Notes under the pieces: generated by a model
What the model saw: only the letters and a program-made list of their open reading frames with translations
Database searches by the model: none
Told to the model about the DNA's origin: nothing
DNA from: Pseudomonas putida
GTDB lineage: Bacteria; Pseudomonadota; Gammaproteobacteria; Pseudomonadales; Pseudomonadaceae
DNA length: 64,000 nucleotides
Direction: 5' to 3'
Assembly (NCBI RefSeq): GCF_004357765.1
Contig: NZ_SMTE01000009.1
Location: 62,001 to 126,000, forward strand
Translations under genes and position numbers: made by a program
Part shown: piece after piece, positions 35,400 through 44,137 of the stretch
Layout of the letters: the number at the start of each line of letters is the position of its first letter
Numbering within the stretch: the first letter of the stretch is position 1

Positions 35400-35897
35400 T
35401 CAGCGGCCTTGGTGTGCCGCCAGGCGTGCCAGCAACGGTAGCGCCAGTGCCCAGATCGGCACCAGACATAGAGCGGTCGGCAATGGGCCGAGGGGCAAAT
35501 CGACACCTGCCAGCCCGGCACCGCCCACGTATGCCCCTGGCCCACCCATCCCTCCGACCAGGGCGCCGCGCCACAATGGCCAGCCTGTCCAGGCCAGGCT
35601 ATGGCGCAGACCGCTGGCCAGCACCAGCCACAACAACGCGAGCCAGAGTGGCAGCGGCCAGGCGACGAAAGCGAAAAGGCCCAGCGCGCCCAGCAGGCTA
35701 TCGAGTACACAGCCTGCCAATGCGACCCGCCACAGTGCCGCGACCTCGCTCCCCCGGGCCGGGCTCAGGTACAAGTGAATGCCCAGCCCGAGCGCGACCA
35801 GCGACAACAGCCAGGGGCGCTGGGCGCCGAGCACGCACAGCCACCAGCCGGCCTGCAACCACAAGGCATTGGCCAGTAGCCACCGAGTGCTGCTCAT
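35400..35897 (-). CDS. DUF2878 membrane protein
   Basis: A 165-residue, strongly hydrophobic inner-membrane protein with roughly five helices; its alternating Trp/Leu/Gly content is typical of DUF2878. It overlaps the Cfa-type gene stop by 4 bases and is the last gene of the minus-strand lipid operon. No catalytic motif is visible. The role is inferred from position only: membrane-lipid modification. Confidence 0.82.
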   Translation of the reverse strand: MSSTRWLLANALWLQAGWWLCVLGAQRPWLLSLVALGLGIHLYLSPARGSEVAALWRVALAGCVLDSLLGALGLFAFVAWPLPLWLALLWLVLASGLRHSLAWTGWPLWRGALVGGMGGPGAYVGGAGLAGVDLPLGPLPTALCLVPIWALALPLLARLAAHQGR

Positions 35898-37156
35898 CGC
35901 GGCTCAGGCAAGGGCGCCCGCCGGGCCTGGGGCGCTGCCCAGAGCAATTGGGCCACACCGATGGCCCGCTCTTCGAATCCTCCCTGGCAGTAGCACAGGT
36001 AGAACTCCCACAGGCGCTGGAAGGCATCGTCGTATCCCAGCTGGCTCAAGCGGGTGCGTGCCTGGCGCAGGTTGTCGCGCCAATGGCGCAGGGTCCGTGC
36101 GTAGTCCGCGCCGAAGTCCTCCAGGTGCACCAGGTTGAGCGTTGTCTCGCGGCTGGCAGTCTGCAGCATCACGCTCAGCGAGGGCAGGGCTCCGCCGGGG
36201 AAGATATGGCGTTGGATGAAGTCCACCGAGCGTCGGGCCTGGGCGTAGCGTTGGTCACGCATGGTGATCGCCTGCAACAACATCAGCCCGTCGGGCTTGA
36301 GCCGTGCGGCGCATTGGCGAAAGTAGATCGGCAGGTAGCGGTGGCCCACGGCCTCGATCATCTCGATGGAGACCAGTTTGTCGAAGCTGCCCTTCAGGTC
36401 ACGGTAGTCGTCGCGCAGCACCGTCACCTGTGCCTCCAGACCCATGGCCCGCACGCGCTGCAAGGTATAGGCGTACTGCGCTTCCGACAGCGTGGTGGTG
36501 GTGACCCGACAGCCGTGGCGGGTGGCGGCATGGATGGCCAGGCTGCCCCAACCGCAGCCGATCTCCAGCAGGTGGTCGCTGGGGCGCAGTTCGAGCTTTT
36601 GGCAGATGCGTTCGAGTTTGTGCAACTGGGCTTGTTCCAGTGGCTGTTCGGGGTACTCGAACTGGGCGGCTGAATACATCATGGTCGGGTCGAGCAGTTG
36701 TTCGAACAAGGCATTACCCAGGTCATAGTGCGCCAGGATGTTGCGCCGCGCGCCGTGCCGGCTGTTGCGGTGCAACCGATGAAACAGTTGCAACGCCGGG
36801 CGGCCCAGGCGTGCCAGTCCTCCTTCAAGGGCGTCCAGGACAGCGAGGTTGGCTACGAACAGACGTGTCACCAAGGCGAGGTCGGGGCTGCGCCAGTAGC
36901 CTTGGATATAGGCCTCGCCGGCGCCGATCGAGCCATTGCCTGCCAACAGGCTCCAGGCGGCTTCATCGAGGATTTCCACTTCGGCCTGCAAAGGGCTGGC
37001 AGCATCGCCGAAGCTCCACTGCCTGCCATGGCTGAGCACGCGCAGATGGCCGTGGCGCAGCTTGCCCAGTTGGGCCAGGACGAGGGTTCGGGCCAGGGTC
37101 CCGAGCCGCGGTGCCAGACCGGATGACTTGCTAGCGCTCAGGGTGGTGTTGGGCAT
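35894..37156 (-). CDS. Cyclopropane-fatty-acyl-phospholipid synthase family methyltransferase
   Basis: A 420-residue SAM-dependent enzyme that methylates unsaturated acyl chains of phospholipids. It has the SAM site LEIGCGWGSLAIHAA, YDLGNALFEQLLDPTMMYSA, SIEMIEAVGHRYLPIYF, QAITMRDQRYAQARRSVDFI and IFPGGALPS. The start at ATG 37156 overlaps the DUF1365 gene by 26 bases; a GTG/ATG farther upstream is possible. Cfa paralogues in such operons belong to light- and oxidative-stress lipid pathways, including furan fatty acid formation in Rhodobacter. Whether this one makes cyclopropane or methylated intermediates is not decidable here. Confidence 0.92.
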   Translation of the reverse strand: MPNTTLSASKSSGLAPRLGTLARTLVLAQLGKLRHGHLRVLSHGRQWSFGDAASPLQAEVEILDEAAWSLLAGNGSIGAGEAYIQGYWRSPDLALVTRLFVANLAVLDALEGGLARLGRPALQLFHRLHRNSRHGARRNILAHYDLGNALFEQLLDPTMMYSAAQFEYPEQPLEQAQLHKLERICQKLELRPSDHLLEIGCGWGSLAIHAATRHGCRVTTTTLSEAQYAYTLQRVRAMGLEAQVTVLRDDYRDLKGSFDKLVSIEMIEAVGHRYLPIYFRQCAARLKPDGLMLLQAITMRDQRYAQARRSVDFIQRHIFPGGALPSLSVMLQTASRETTLNLVHLEDFGADYARTLRHWRDNLRQARTRLSQLGYDDAFQRLWEFYLCYCQGGFEERAIGVAQLLWAAPQARRAPLPEPR

Positions 37157-37940
37157 GATCGGGGTCCTCGCAGGGTTGGCCAACCACCAGATCGCCCCGG
37201 CGTTCGGCATGGTCATGGACGGGTACGCGTTTGAGCAACAGGCGCAGCGCCTGCCAATAGATGCCTGAGACGGTGCGCAGGCTCATCCAGGGAAACGTCA
37301 GGATGTAGTGCCGTAACGCCTGTCGGGTAAGCGGTTGGCGTTGCAGGTTGAGCGTGGCGTCGAATACCTTCTGCCCGTCCTGCCAGTTCTGCATGTGGAT
37401 GCGCAGCTGGTCGGCGTCCATGCGCAAGGTCAAGCGGTACTCCATGTCCAGCGGCATGAACGGTGACACATGAAAGGCCTTGGCCAGGGTGAACGACGTG
37501 GACAGTTCGCCCTGGACCGGCAACACGTAGTGGAAGCGTTCTCGCCAGGGGGTATTGCGTACTTCCAGCAGGATCGCGGCCAGTCGCTGGTCGGCGTCGT
37601 GGCAGAAGTAGAAGCTGACCGGGTTGAACGACAGCCCCCAGCAACGTAATTGCGTCAGCAGGTGCACCGGCCCCTCGGGCGTCTGGCCGAGGGCCTGGCA
37701 GACCAGCGAGCGTGCGGCCTGAGCCAGCGGCATGCCGCGACCGGTCAAGGCGGGCAGGTAGTCGGTTTCGCGCCAGCTCAGCGGTGCCAGGCGCCAGGGC
37801 CTGAGCCCGCGCGAGAGGCTCATCCAAGCGGCGTGTTCGTCCAGGTCCAGATAGAACATTCCCATGTGGTAGGTAAACGCGTGGACCTTGGGGACCAGGC
37901 GGCGGTGGCTGAGCCAGCCTACGCAAAGTGCGCTGTTCAC
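37131..37940 (-). CDS. DUF1365 family protein
   Basis: A 269-residue protein with VGWLSHRRLVPKVHAFTYHM at the N-terminus, LLTQLRCWGLSFNPVSFYFC in the middle (near-invariant in DUF1365) and EVRNTPWRERFHYVLP. This family accompanies flavin amine oxidase-like and Cfa genes in many Proteobacteria and may help desaturate or modify acyl chains. It overlaps the oxidoreductase stop by 4 bases. The enzymatic activity is unproven. Confidence 0.9.
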   Translation of the reverse strand: MNSALCVGWLSHRRLVPKVHAFTYHMGMFYLDLDEHAAWMSLSRGLRPWRLAPLSWRETDYLPALTGRGMPLAQAARSLVCQALGQTPEGPVHLLTQLRCWGLSFNPVSFYFCHDADQRLAAILLEVRNTPWRERFHYVLPVQGELSTSFTLAKAFHVSPFMPLDMEYRLTLRMDADQLRIHMQNWQDGQKVFDATLNLQRQPLTRQALRHYILTFPWMSLRTVSGIYWQALRLLLKRVPVHDHAERRGDLVVGQPCEDPDHAQHHPER

Positions 37941-39184
37941 AGCTGCTCGCCAAAATGGCCAGCGACCTGCAACGCGCTGACCACCCCGTCTTCATGAAAG
38001 CCATTGCCCCAATACGCACCGCAGAAGTAGCTGTTCAGATGCCCCTGCAACTGGGCCTTGCGCCCTTGCGCCGCCGAAGCGCGCAGGGTGTATTGCGGGT
38101 GGGCGTAGCGCAAGCGGGCGATGATTTGCGTCGGGTCGATCAGGGCGGTCTGGTTCAGACTGACGCAGAAGGTCACCGGCGCTTTCAGCCCCTGCAGCAG
38201 GTTCATGTTGTAAGTGACCGCAGCCGGGGCGTTCTCGGCTGCACCCAGGCGGTAGTTCCAGCTCGCCCAAGCCAGTTTGCGTTGAGGGAGCAGCCGGGTG
38301 TCGGTGTGCAGGACGACGTCATTGTCGGCGTAGCCGATGCCACCCAATACGGCACGCTCCTGGGCGGTCGGCGCTTGCAGCATGGCCAGGGCCTGTTCGC
38401 TATGGCAGGCGAAGACCACGCTGTCGAAGCGTTCGATGCCGGCGGTGCTGACGACGGTGGCACCGGCTTCGTCGCGGCTGACTCGCTCGACCTTGCAGCC
38501 GAGACGTATGCGCTCGGCGAAGGTTCGGCACAGCGGTTCCACATAGCTGCGCGAGCCGCCCTGGATGACCCGCCATTGAGGTCTATCGTTCACCGACAGC
38601 AAGCCATGGTTGCGGCAGAAACGCACGAAGAAGCGCAGCGGGAAGGCGAGCATGTCGGCGCGCGACATCGACCAGATCGCCGAACCCATCGGTACGATGT
38701 AGTGCTCGATGAAGCGATGGCCGTAGCCTTGGGCGAGCAGGTAGGCGCCCAAGGTGGTGGTCGGATCGATACGTTGGTTGTCCAGGTCGGTGATCACCTG
38801 TCGGTTGAAGCGCAGGATATCGCGCAACATGCCCCAGAACCCCGGTGACAGCAGGTTGCGCCGTTGCGCGAACAGTGTATTGAGGTCATGACCGTTGTAT
38901 TCCAGGCCGGTGCGCGGGTCATGCACCGAAAAGCTCATCTGCGTCGGTTGCGATGCAACGTTGAGCTGATCGAGCAGGCGTATGAAATTTGGGTATGTCC
39001 AGTCGTTGAAAACGATGAAGCCCGTGTCGATGGCATAGCGTTGGCCCTGCCAGTCGACATCGAGGGTATGGGTGTGCCCGCCGATCCATCGCTCGGCCTC
39101 GAACACCGTGACCTCATGTTTGCGCGACAGCAGGTAGGCGCAGGTCAGCCCTGCGATGCCGCTACCGATGATGGCGATGCGCAT
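37937..39184 (-). CDS. FAD-dependent amine oxidase-like oxidoreductase
   Basis: A 415-residue flavoprotein. It starts MRIAIIGSGIAGLTCAYLLS, the Rossmann GxGxxG for FAD, continues with VFEAERWIGGHTHT, and has the substrate-domain segment VVFACHSEQALAMLQ. This branch lies with Cfa/DUF1365 genes and probably dehydrogenates lipid acyl chains. It is 6 bases after the SDR gene in the same operon. It lacks a signal peptide and should work at the inner membrane. Confidence 0.9.
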   Translation of the reverse strand: MRIAIIGSGIAGLTCAYLLSRKHEVTVFEAERWIGGHTHTLDVDWQGQRYAIDTGFIVFNDWTYPNFIRLLDQLNVASQPTQMSFSVHDPRTGLEYNGHDLNTLFAQRRNLLSPGFWGMLRDILRFNRQVITDLDNQRIDPTTTLGAYLLAQGYGHRFIEHYIVPMGSAIWSMSRADMLAFPLRFFVRFCRNHGLLSVNDRPQWRVIQGGSRSYVEPLCRTFAERIRLGCKVERVSRDEAGATVVSTAGIERFDSVVFACHSEQALAMLQAPTAQERAVLGGIGYADNDVVLHTDTRLLPQRKLAWASWNYRLGAAENAPAAVTYNMNLLQGLKAPVTFCVSLNQTALIDPTQIIARLRYAHPQYTLRASAAQGRKAQLQGHLNSYFCGAYWGNGFHEDGVVSALQVAGHFGEQL

Positions 39185-39190
39185 GCTTCG

Positions 39191-39943
39191 TCACTCCTGT
39201 TCCGCACGTGCCAGACGCTTGCCCAGGGCCAGGCGCAGCCGTGGCGGCAACGCCCCGAGCAGGCGCAACAGCAATGTGAAAGCGCCGGGGAAGTTGATTT
39301 CCAGGGGCCGGCGCGGCAATCGCCTGGCGATATGCTGGGCGGCGCGTTGCGCCGACCATATCTGCGGCATGGGAAAGTCGTTGCGGCGGGTCAGCGGGGT
39401 GTCGACGAAACCCGGGCTGATCAGGGTGACATCGATGCCTTCATGCGCCAGGTCGATACGCAAGGACTCCACCAGGTAACGCACGGCGGCCTTGGAGGCG
39501 CCATAGGCACCGGCGCGGGGCAAGGCCAGCCAAGTCACCGAACTGCCTATGACCACCAGATGCGGTGCATGCCCGGCGCGCAACAAGGGTAGGGCAACGC
39601 CCAGGCAATGGCTGACGGCCAGGAAATTGGTGCGTATCACGCGTTCGACCAGGGCCGGGTCGAAATGCCCAGGCTCGAGGTACTCGCACGTGCCTGCGTT
39701 GAGAATCACCAGATCCAGTGCGCCCCAAGCCTGTTCGATGCGTCTGGCGATGTCGGTCACCTGCTCGGGCCTATCGAGATCGCCGATGGCCAGCAACGCC
39801 TGTCCGGGAAACTGCTCGACCAGGGCAGTGAGACGGTCGGCCCGGCGGCTGCCCAGCGCCACTTGGTGGCCGCTTTCCAGCAGGCTCTGAGCCAGTGCAG
39901 CGCCGATGCCGCTACTGGCGCCGGTCAACCAGCAGCGGCTCAT
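39191..39943 (-). CDS. Short-chain dehydrogenase/reductase
   Basis: A 250-residue SDR: TGASSGIG, LNAG, VIGSSVTWLALPRAGAYGAS then KAAVRYL (Tyr-x-x-x-Lys), and NPGF-like ISPGFVDTPLTRRNDFPMPQ. The C-terminal basic/hydrophobic tail (LLLRLLGALPPRLRLALGKR) could contact the membrane. It overlaps the NTF2-like stop by 4 bases and lies 6 bases before the flavoprotein gene. Likely acts in the same lipid pathway. Confidence 0.9.
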   Translation of the reverse strand: MSRCWLTGASSGIGAALAQSLLESGHQVALGSRRADRLTALVEQFPGQALLAIGDLDRPEQVTDIARRIEQAWGALDLVILNAGTCEYLEPGHFDPALVERVIRTNFLAVSHCLGVALPLLRAGHAPHLVVIGSSVTWLALPRAGAYGASKAAVRYLVESLRIDLAHEGIDVTLISPGFVDTPLTRRNDFPMPQIWSAQRAAQHIARRLPRRPLEINFPGAFTLLLRLLGALPPRLRLALGKRLARAEQE

Positions 39944-40362
39944 TTCAGGCGGCCCTTGAGCCAGCGGATGGCACTGCCCATGACCGGGACATGCTCGTAA
40001 AGCAACGCGCCAGCGTCGAAATAGTCCTGATGGAAGTGCACCCGGTCACGCCATTGCAGGTAGCTGCAACCTTGCACTTGGATCGGCTGGCCGCTGGCCA
40101 GGCGCGGGTGGCGAAACTGCAGGGACCAGCGCAGGTAGCCTTGGCCGGGACTGAGCTCATCGGCGCCGAGGATGGCGTAGCGGATGTCGTGGGTGTTGGC
40201 GTACAACTGGTCGAAGTATCCCCGCAGGGCCTGAAGGCCCTTCAACTCATGCAGGGGGTCACGAAAGGTGACGTTTTCATCGTACAGGTTGCCCAGGTCA
40301 TCGAGCGTGCTGGCGTCGAGACTGGCGAAGCGCTGGGCGAACCGTTGGAGATAGTCGGACAT
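39940..40362 (-). CDS. NTF2-like (SnoaL-type) protein
   Basis: A 140-residue cone-fold protein: MSDYLQRFAQRFASLD, DLGNLYDENVTFRDPLHELK, GLQALRGYFDQLYANT, and HFHQDYFDAGALLYEHVPVM. These elements mark the nuclear transport factor 2/SnoaL superfamily, which includes small isomerases and hydrolases. It is the first gene of the minus-strand lipid operon, with GGAG upstream of ATG 40362 and a TGTACA-N12-TGTACA operator about 20 bases before it. Confidence 0.88.
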   Translation of the reverse strand: MSDYLQRFAQRFASLDASTLDDLGNLYDENVTFRDPLHELKGLQALRGYFDQLYANTHDIRYAILGADELSPGQGYLRWSLQFRHPRLASGQPIQVQGCSYLQWRDRVHFHQDYFDAGALLYEHVPVMGSAIRWLKGRLK

Positions 40363-40381
40363 GCGAGACTCCAGACATTCT

Positions 40382-40405
40382 TGTACAACCATGCCAGGTT
40401 GTACA
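40382..40405 (-). promoter_or_regulatory. LitR-type operator TGTACA-N12-TGTACA
   Basis: Two perfect TGTACA half-sites with exactly 12 bases between them (starts at 40382 and 40400), just before the NTF2-like gene. This is the same spacing as at 34250. It likely governs the whole minus-strand operon. Confidence 0.7.
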
Positions 40406-40432
40406 GGTATAGCTGAAGACTAGGATAAAACT

Positions 40433-40457
40433 TGTACGCGCACAATTATCTTGTACA
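40433..40457. promoter_or_regulatory. Third TGTACA pair (TGTACG-N13-TGTACA)
   Basis: A weaker pair 28 bases from the previous operator. One half-site is TGTACG, and the spacing is 13 rather than 12. It may serve the divergent glutaredoxin gene or a -35 region. Confidence 0.5.
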
Positions 40458-40579
40458 AGTTTTTGTGTCGTCCTTGGCCTCAATCGGTCCGTTCATCGCT
40501 CAACGCTGACTCAAGCTCAACCAATCCGGCAGACGTCACTCCACTGACGTAACTGCCCTGGTTGACGAGGAGACCGCTG

Positions 40580-41317
40580 ATGGCCGAGAAAGAGGCCGTG
40601 TTGTACCGCATGGTGATGCCCGAGCACGTGTGTCCGTTCGGGCTCAAATCAAAATATCTACTGACCCAGGCTGGCTACGAAGTCGAAGACAACTGGCTGA
40701 GGACTCGCGAGGAGACGGACAGGTTCAAGGAGCGCGAAGGCGTGAAGTCCACGCCGCAGATTTGGATAGATCACCAGCGCATCGGTGGCTACGATGACCT
40801 TCGTCAGCATTTAGGCAAAGGCAGTGCGCAAGCCAATCGGTATCGCCCTGTCGTGACGGTGTTCCTGTGTGCCTTGTTGCTGGCAGGGGTACTGGCGCTG
40901 ATGGGGGTGGGGCAGTTCGGTCTGGCCTGGCTGGTGCAGGGGTTCTTCGCTATCACCATGTTGCTGCTGGCGATGCTGAAACTTCAGGACGTCGAGTCGT
41001 TCAGCAACATGTTTCTGGGTTACGACCTGCTCGCTCAGCGCTGGGTGCCTTATGCCTACGTTTATCCCTACGGCGAGGCGCTGGCGGGGCTGCTCATGGT
41101 GGCGGGCTGGCTCAGTTGGTTATCCGGTCCGCTAGCGATGGTGCTCGGCGGTGTGGGCGCGGTCTCGGTGTTTCGCGCCGTGTACATCGAAAAACGCGAG
41201 CTCAAGTGCGCCTGCGTGGGCGGCAGCAGCAATGTGCCGCTGGGGGCGATTTCCCTGACCGAGAACCTCATCATGTTCGGCATGGGCCTATGGATGCTGC
41301 TCAGGTACGTCGCGTGA
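40580..41317 (+). CDS. Glutaredoxin-like/MauE-DoxX-like membrane fusion
   Basis: A 245-residue protein in two parts. Residues 1-80 are thioredoxin/glutaredoxin-like: YRMVMPEHVCPFGLKSKYLL gives a CPFG active site, with KSTPQIWIDHQRIGG holding the cis-Pro. From about residue 90 there are four helices of MauE/DoxX type (VVTVFLCALLLAGVLALMGV and others), with LKCACVGGSSNVPLG near the end. Only one Cys is in the Grx site, so it is monothiol. The start is ATG 40580 (GAGGAG upstream). It is divergent from the lipid operon behind the same TGTACA-rich region. Confidence 0.85.
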   Translation: MAEKEAVLYRMVMPEHVCPFGLKSKYLLTQAGYEVEDNWLRTREETDRFKEREGVKSTPQIWIDHQRIGGYDDLRQHLGKGSAQANRYRPVVTVFLCALLLAGVLALMGVGQFGLAWLVQGFFAITMLLLAMLKLQDVESFSNMFLGYDLLAQRWVPYAYVYPYGEALAGLLMVAGWLSWLSGPLAMVLGGVGAVSVFRAVYIEKRELKCACVGGSSNVPLGAISLTENLIMFGMGLWMLLRYVA

Positions 41318-41333
41318 AGGCACGCATAGTCGC

Positions 41334-42788
41334 TTAGAACCTCCAGAACGCAGGGGCTACCAGCACCAGCACGGTGAGGATTTCCAGGCGTCCCAGAAGC
41401 ATGCCGATGGTCAGCAGCCACTTCGCCGAATCGGGCAGCGAGGCAAAGTTGCCGGCGGGGCCAATCAGTTCGCCCAGGCCAGGTCCAACGTTGCAGACGG
41501 CGGTGGCTGCGCCACTCAGGGCGGTGGTCCAGTCAAGCCCGATCAACGACAGCAGCAGGGCGATCACCGCAATGGTGATGGAGAAGAAGAACGAAAAGGT
41601 CAGCAGCGACCGCACGATTTCTTCGTCGATCGGATGACCGTTGTATTTCTTCGAAATCGTCGCCCGAGGATGGATCAACTGCTTCAAGCTGCCGATCAGC
41701 AGCGATGCAGCGACTTGAAAGCGGAAAATCTTCAAGCCACCGGCTGTCGACCCTGAGCATCCGCCGATGAAGGTCAGGTAGAAGAACAGCATGACTGCAA
41801 ACCCGCCCCAGAGGGTGTAGTCACCGACGGCAATGCCGGTGGTGGTGACCACCGAGGTCACATTGACCGCCACGACCCGGAATGCGTCCCACCAGCTCAG
41901 GTCGCTGTGCCAGCACAGCCAGCTGCCGACCGTGACCCAGACGAACAGCAGAAAACCCAGGAAGCCGCGGACCTGGTGATCTTTGAGCAAAGCCCGTCGA
42001 TGCCCGCGCAGGGTCGCCACATACAGGGTGAAGGGCAGGCTGCCGAGAATCATGATCACCACGGCCACCCAGTGCACTGCCGGTTGGGTCCAGTGCCCGA
42101 GCGATGCGTCGGAGGTCGAGAAGCCGCCGGTCGAGACCAGCGACATCGAATGATTGATGGCGTCGAACGGCGTCATTCCGGCGAGCCACAGGGCAACGAA
42201 GCCCAATCCGGTGATTGCCAGGTAGATCAGCAGGATCATCTTGGCCGCAACGTGGGAGCGCGGTGTCACTTTGTCCGACCAGTCCGAAGACTCGGTCTGG
42301 AACAGGCGCATACCACCGACCCGCAACAGCGGCAGAATCGCGACGGCCATGCCGATGAAGCCGATGCCCCCCAGCCAGTGCAGCAGCGAGCGCCAGATCA
42401 GCAGGCCTGGTGACGCTGTGTCGAGCCCCGTCAGCACGGTGGATCCGGTCGTGGTGATGCCCGACATGGTTTCGAAGAAGGCATCCGTGTAGCTGATATG
42501 GCGAATGAACACCATCGGCAACGCGGCGAAAGCACAGACGGTGACCCAACTAGCGGTGGTCAGCAAATACATGTCCCTGGCCCTTATCTGCGGTGCCTCG
42601 GGGATGCCGCGGGCGATCAGGGCGACGCCGGCGCACAGGGCGATCAGGCTCGACCAGGCGAAGGCACCGAGGTCATCGCTGCGACCATAGAGCAACAGCG
42701 TCGTCATGGGAATCACCATGCTGACGGCCAGCGTGATCAGGAAAACACCAATGATGAAGCCAATGAAACGCAACGCAGGGAGTGGCAT
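41334..42788 (-). CDS. trkH: Potassium uptake protein TrkH family
   Basis: A 484-residue K+-transporting membrane subunit with about 10-12 helices and the four pore loops of SKT proteins: TTTGSTVLTGLDT, SLVSTGGFSTSD, VVTTTGIAVGDY and TAVCNVGPGLGE, plus GGCSGSTAGGLKIFRF. It needs the cytoplasmic TrkA subunit, which is not in this window. ATG 42788 starts it. It lies 184 bases from the divergent mechanosensitive channel gene, a natural pair for ion/osmotic balance. Confidence 0.94.
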   Translation of the reverse strand: MPLPALRFIGFIIGVFLITLAVSMVIPMTTLLLYGRSDDLGAFAWSSLIALCAGVALIARGIPEAPQIRARDMYLLTTASWVTVCAFAALPMVFIRHISYTDAFFETMSGITTTGSTVLTGLDTASPGLLIWRSLLHWLGGIGFIGMAVAILPLLRVGGMRLFQTESSDWSDKVTPRSHVAAKMILLIYLAITGLGFVALWLAGMTPFDAINHSMSLVSTGGFSTSDASLGHWTQPAVHWVAVVIMILGSLPFTLYVATLRGHRRALLKDHQVRGFLGFLLFVWVTVGSWLCWHSDLSWWDAFRVVAVNVTSVVTTTGIAVGDYTLWGGFAVMLFFYLTFIGGCSGSTAGGLKIFRFQVAASLLIGSLKQLIHPRATISKKYNGHPIDEEIVRSLLTFSFFFSITIAVIALLLSLIGLDWTTALSGAATAVCNVGPGLGELIGPAGNFASLPDSAKWLLTIGMLLGRLEILTVLVLVAPAFWRF

Positions 42789-42972
42789 CGAACGAGCTCA
42801 TTCGGGATATGCCGCGCAGTATTGACGGATCTGCGCCAATGTCGAGTAAAAAACGCGTAAAGGAGAAGATAGATCGCGATGGCGAGCAAATCCGATCGAC
42901 CTCCTGGGCCTGTGCGGCGTCAGATGCAGCGTACCGTCAATCATCCGAGGAGCATCAGGAGGCCTGCCCACC

Positions 42973-44085
42973 ATGAATGATCGCATCATCGACACCATTA
43001 CCCACACCACGGTATTCGGTATTTCCGTACTCAACGTACTGGTAGCCCTGTGCGCTGCCGCCGCCACTTTCTTGTTGGCGCGCACGGCCGTTGGCTTCCT
43101 CAAGCGTCGGATACGGCATACCGGCGCATTCAACCAAGTGCTGGCCCAGGTGCTGGCGGGCACCAGCAACCTGCTGTTGCTGCTGGCGTCGCTGTTGGTC
43201 GGGTTGGGACTGCTCGACCTGCCCGAACGGTGGTTGAGCCGTGTCGGCAGCCTGTGGTTCGTGGTGGCGGCGCTACAGATCGGTTTGTGGTTGAACCGTG
43301 CGATCGCCCTGGGCCTGGCCCGCTATTTTTCCCGCCACGGCGGCGACGGGCTCTACCAGGGCAGTGCGCTGGCGACGTTGTCGGCCTGGGGCGCTCGCGT
43401 GCTGCTCTGGTCGGTGGTGGCCTTGGCCATGTTGTCCAACCTGGGCGTGAACATCACGGCCTTCGTGGCCAGCCTGGGCGTAGGCGGCATCGCGGTGGCA
43501 CTGGCTGTGCAGAACATTCTCGGCGACCTGTTCGCTTCGCTGTCGATTGCAGTAGACAAGCCTTTCGAGGTGGGAGACTTCATCGTCATCGGCCCGCTGG
43601 CAGGCACCGTGGAGCACGTCGGGCTCAAGACCACACGAATCCGCAGCCTCGGCGGCGAGCAGATCGTCATGGCCAACGCCAGCATGATCAGCAGCACTAT
43701 CCAGAATTACAAACGCCTGCAGGAGCGGCGTATCGTCTTCGAATTCGGTTTGTCCTATGACACACCCACCGAAGCCGTGAAAAAGGCGCCCGCCATCGTC
43801 GAAGAGGTCATCAAGGCGCAGGATCAGGTTCGCTTCGACCGCGCCCACCTGCGTGGCTTTGGCAAGGAGGCGCTGGAGTTCGAGTGCGTCTACATCGTTC
43901 AAGACCCTGGCTACAACCTGTACATGGACATTCAGCAAGGCATCAATTTCGGCTTGCTCGAACGATTCTCCCGTATTGGCGCCAGGTTCGCCGTGCCGGT
44001 GCGTGCGATCAAGGTCACGGCGCTGCCTGAGCAGACCAGCGTGGTGGGGCAGGGGCGTGAGGGCGGAGCTTTGAAGAGGGGGTAA
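42973..44085 (+). CDS. MscS-family mechanosensitive ion channel
   Basis: A 370-residue channel. Four N-terminal helices lead into the pore helix/vestibule region LGVGGIAVALAVQNILGDLF, then PFEVGDFIVIGPLAGTVEHV and KTTRIRSLGGEQIVMANASM, the core MscS beta domain, and a C-terminal alpha/beta part. It releases small solutes on hypo-osmotic shock. The start is ATG 42973. It faces pcaJ convergently, with a strong hairpin between the stops. Confidence 0.93.
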   Translation: MNDRIIDTITHTTVFGISVLNVLVALCAAAATFLLARTAVGFLKRRIRHTGAFNQVLAQVLAGTSNLLLLLASLLVGLGLLDLPERWLSRVGSLWFVVAALQIGLWLNRAIALGLARYFSRHGGDGLYQGSALATLSAWGARVLLWSVVALAMLSNLGVNITAFVASLGVGGIAVALAVQNILGDLFASLSIAVDKPFEVGDFIVIGPLAGTVEHVGLKTTRIRSLGGEQIVMANASMISSTIQNYKRLQERRIVFEFGLSYDTPTEAVKKAPAIVEEVIKAQDQVRFDRAHLRGFGKEALEFECVYIVQDPGYNLYMDIQQGINFGLLERFSRIGARFAVPVRAIKVTALPEQTSVVGQGREGGALKRG

Positions 44086-44090
44086 TTCAA

Positions 44091-44118
44091 GTGCCGCTGG
44101 CCAGTCGGCCAGCGGCAC
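44091..44118. terminator. Bidirectional terminator-like hairpin
   Basis: GTGCCGCTGGCC-AGTC-GGCCAGCGGCAC is a 12-bp perfect stem between the convergent mscS-type and pcaJ genes. No long T-run follows on either side. Confidence 0.6.
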
Positions 44119-44137
44119 CTGTTCGACGCTGCGCCGT

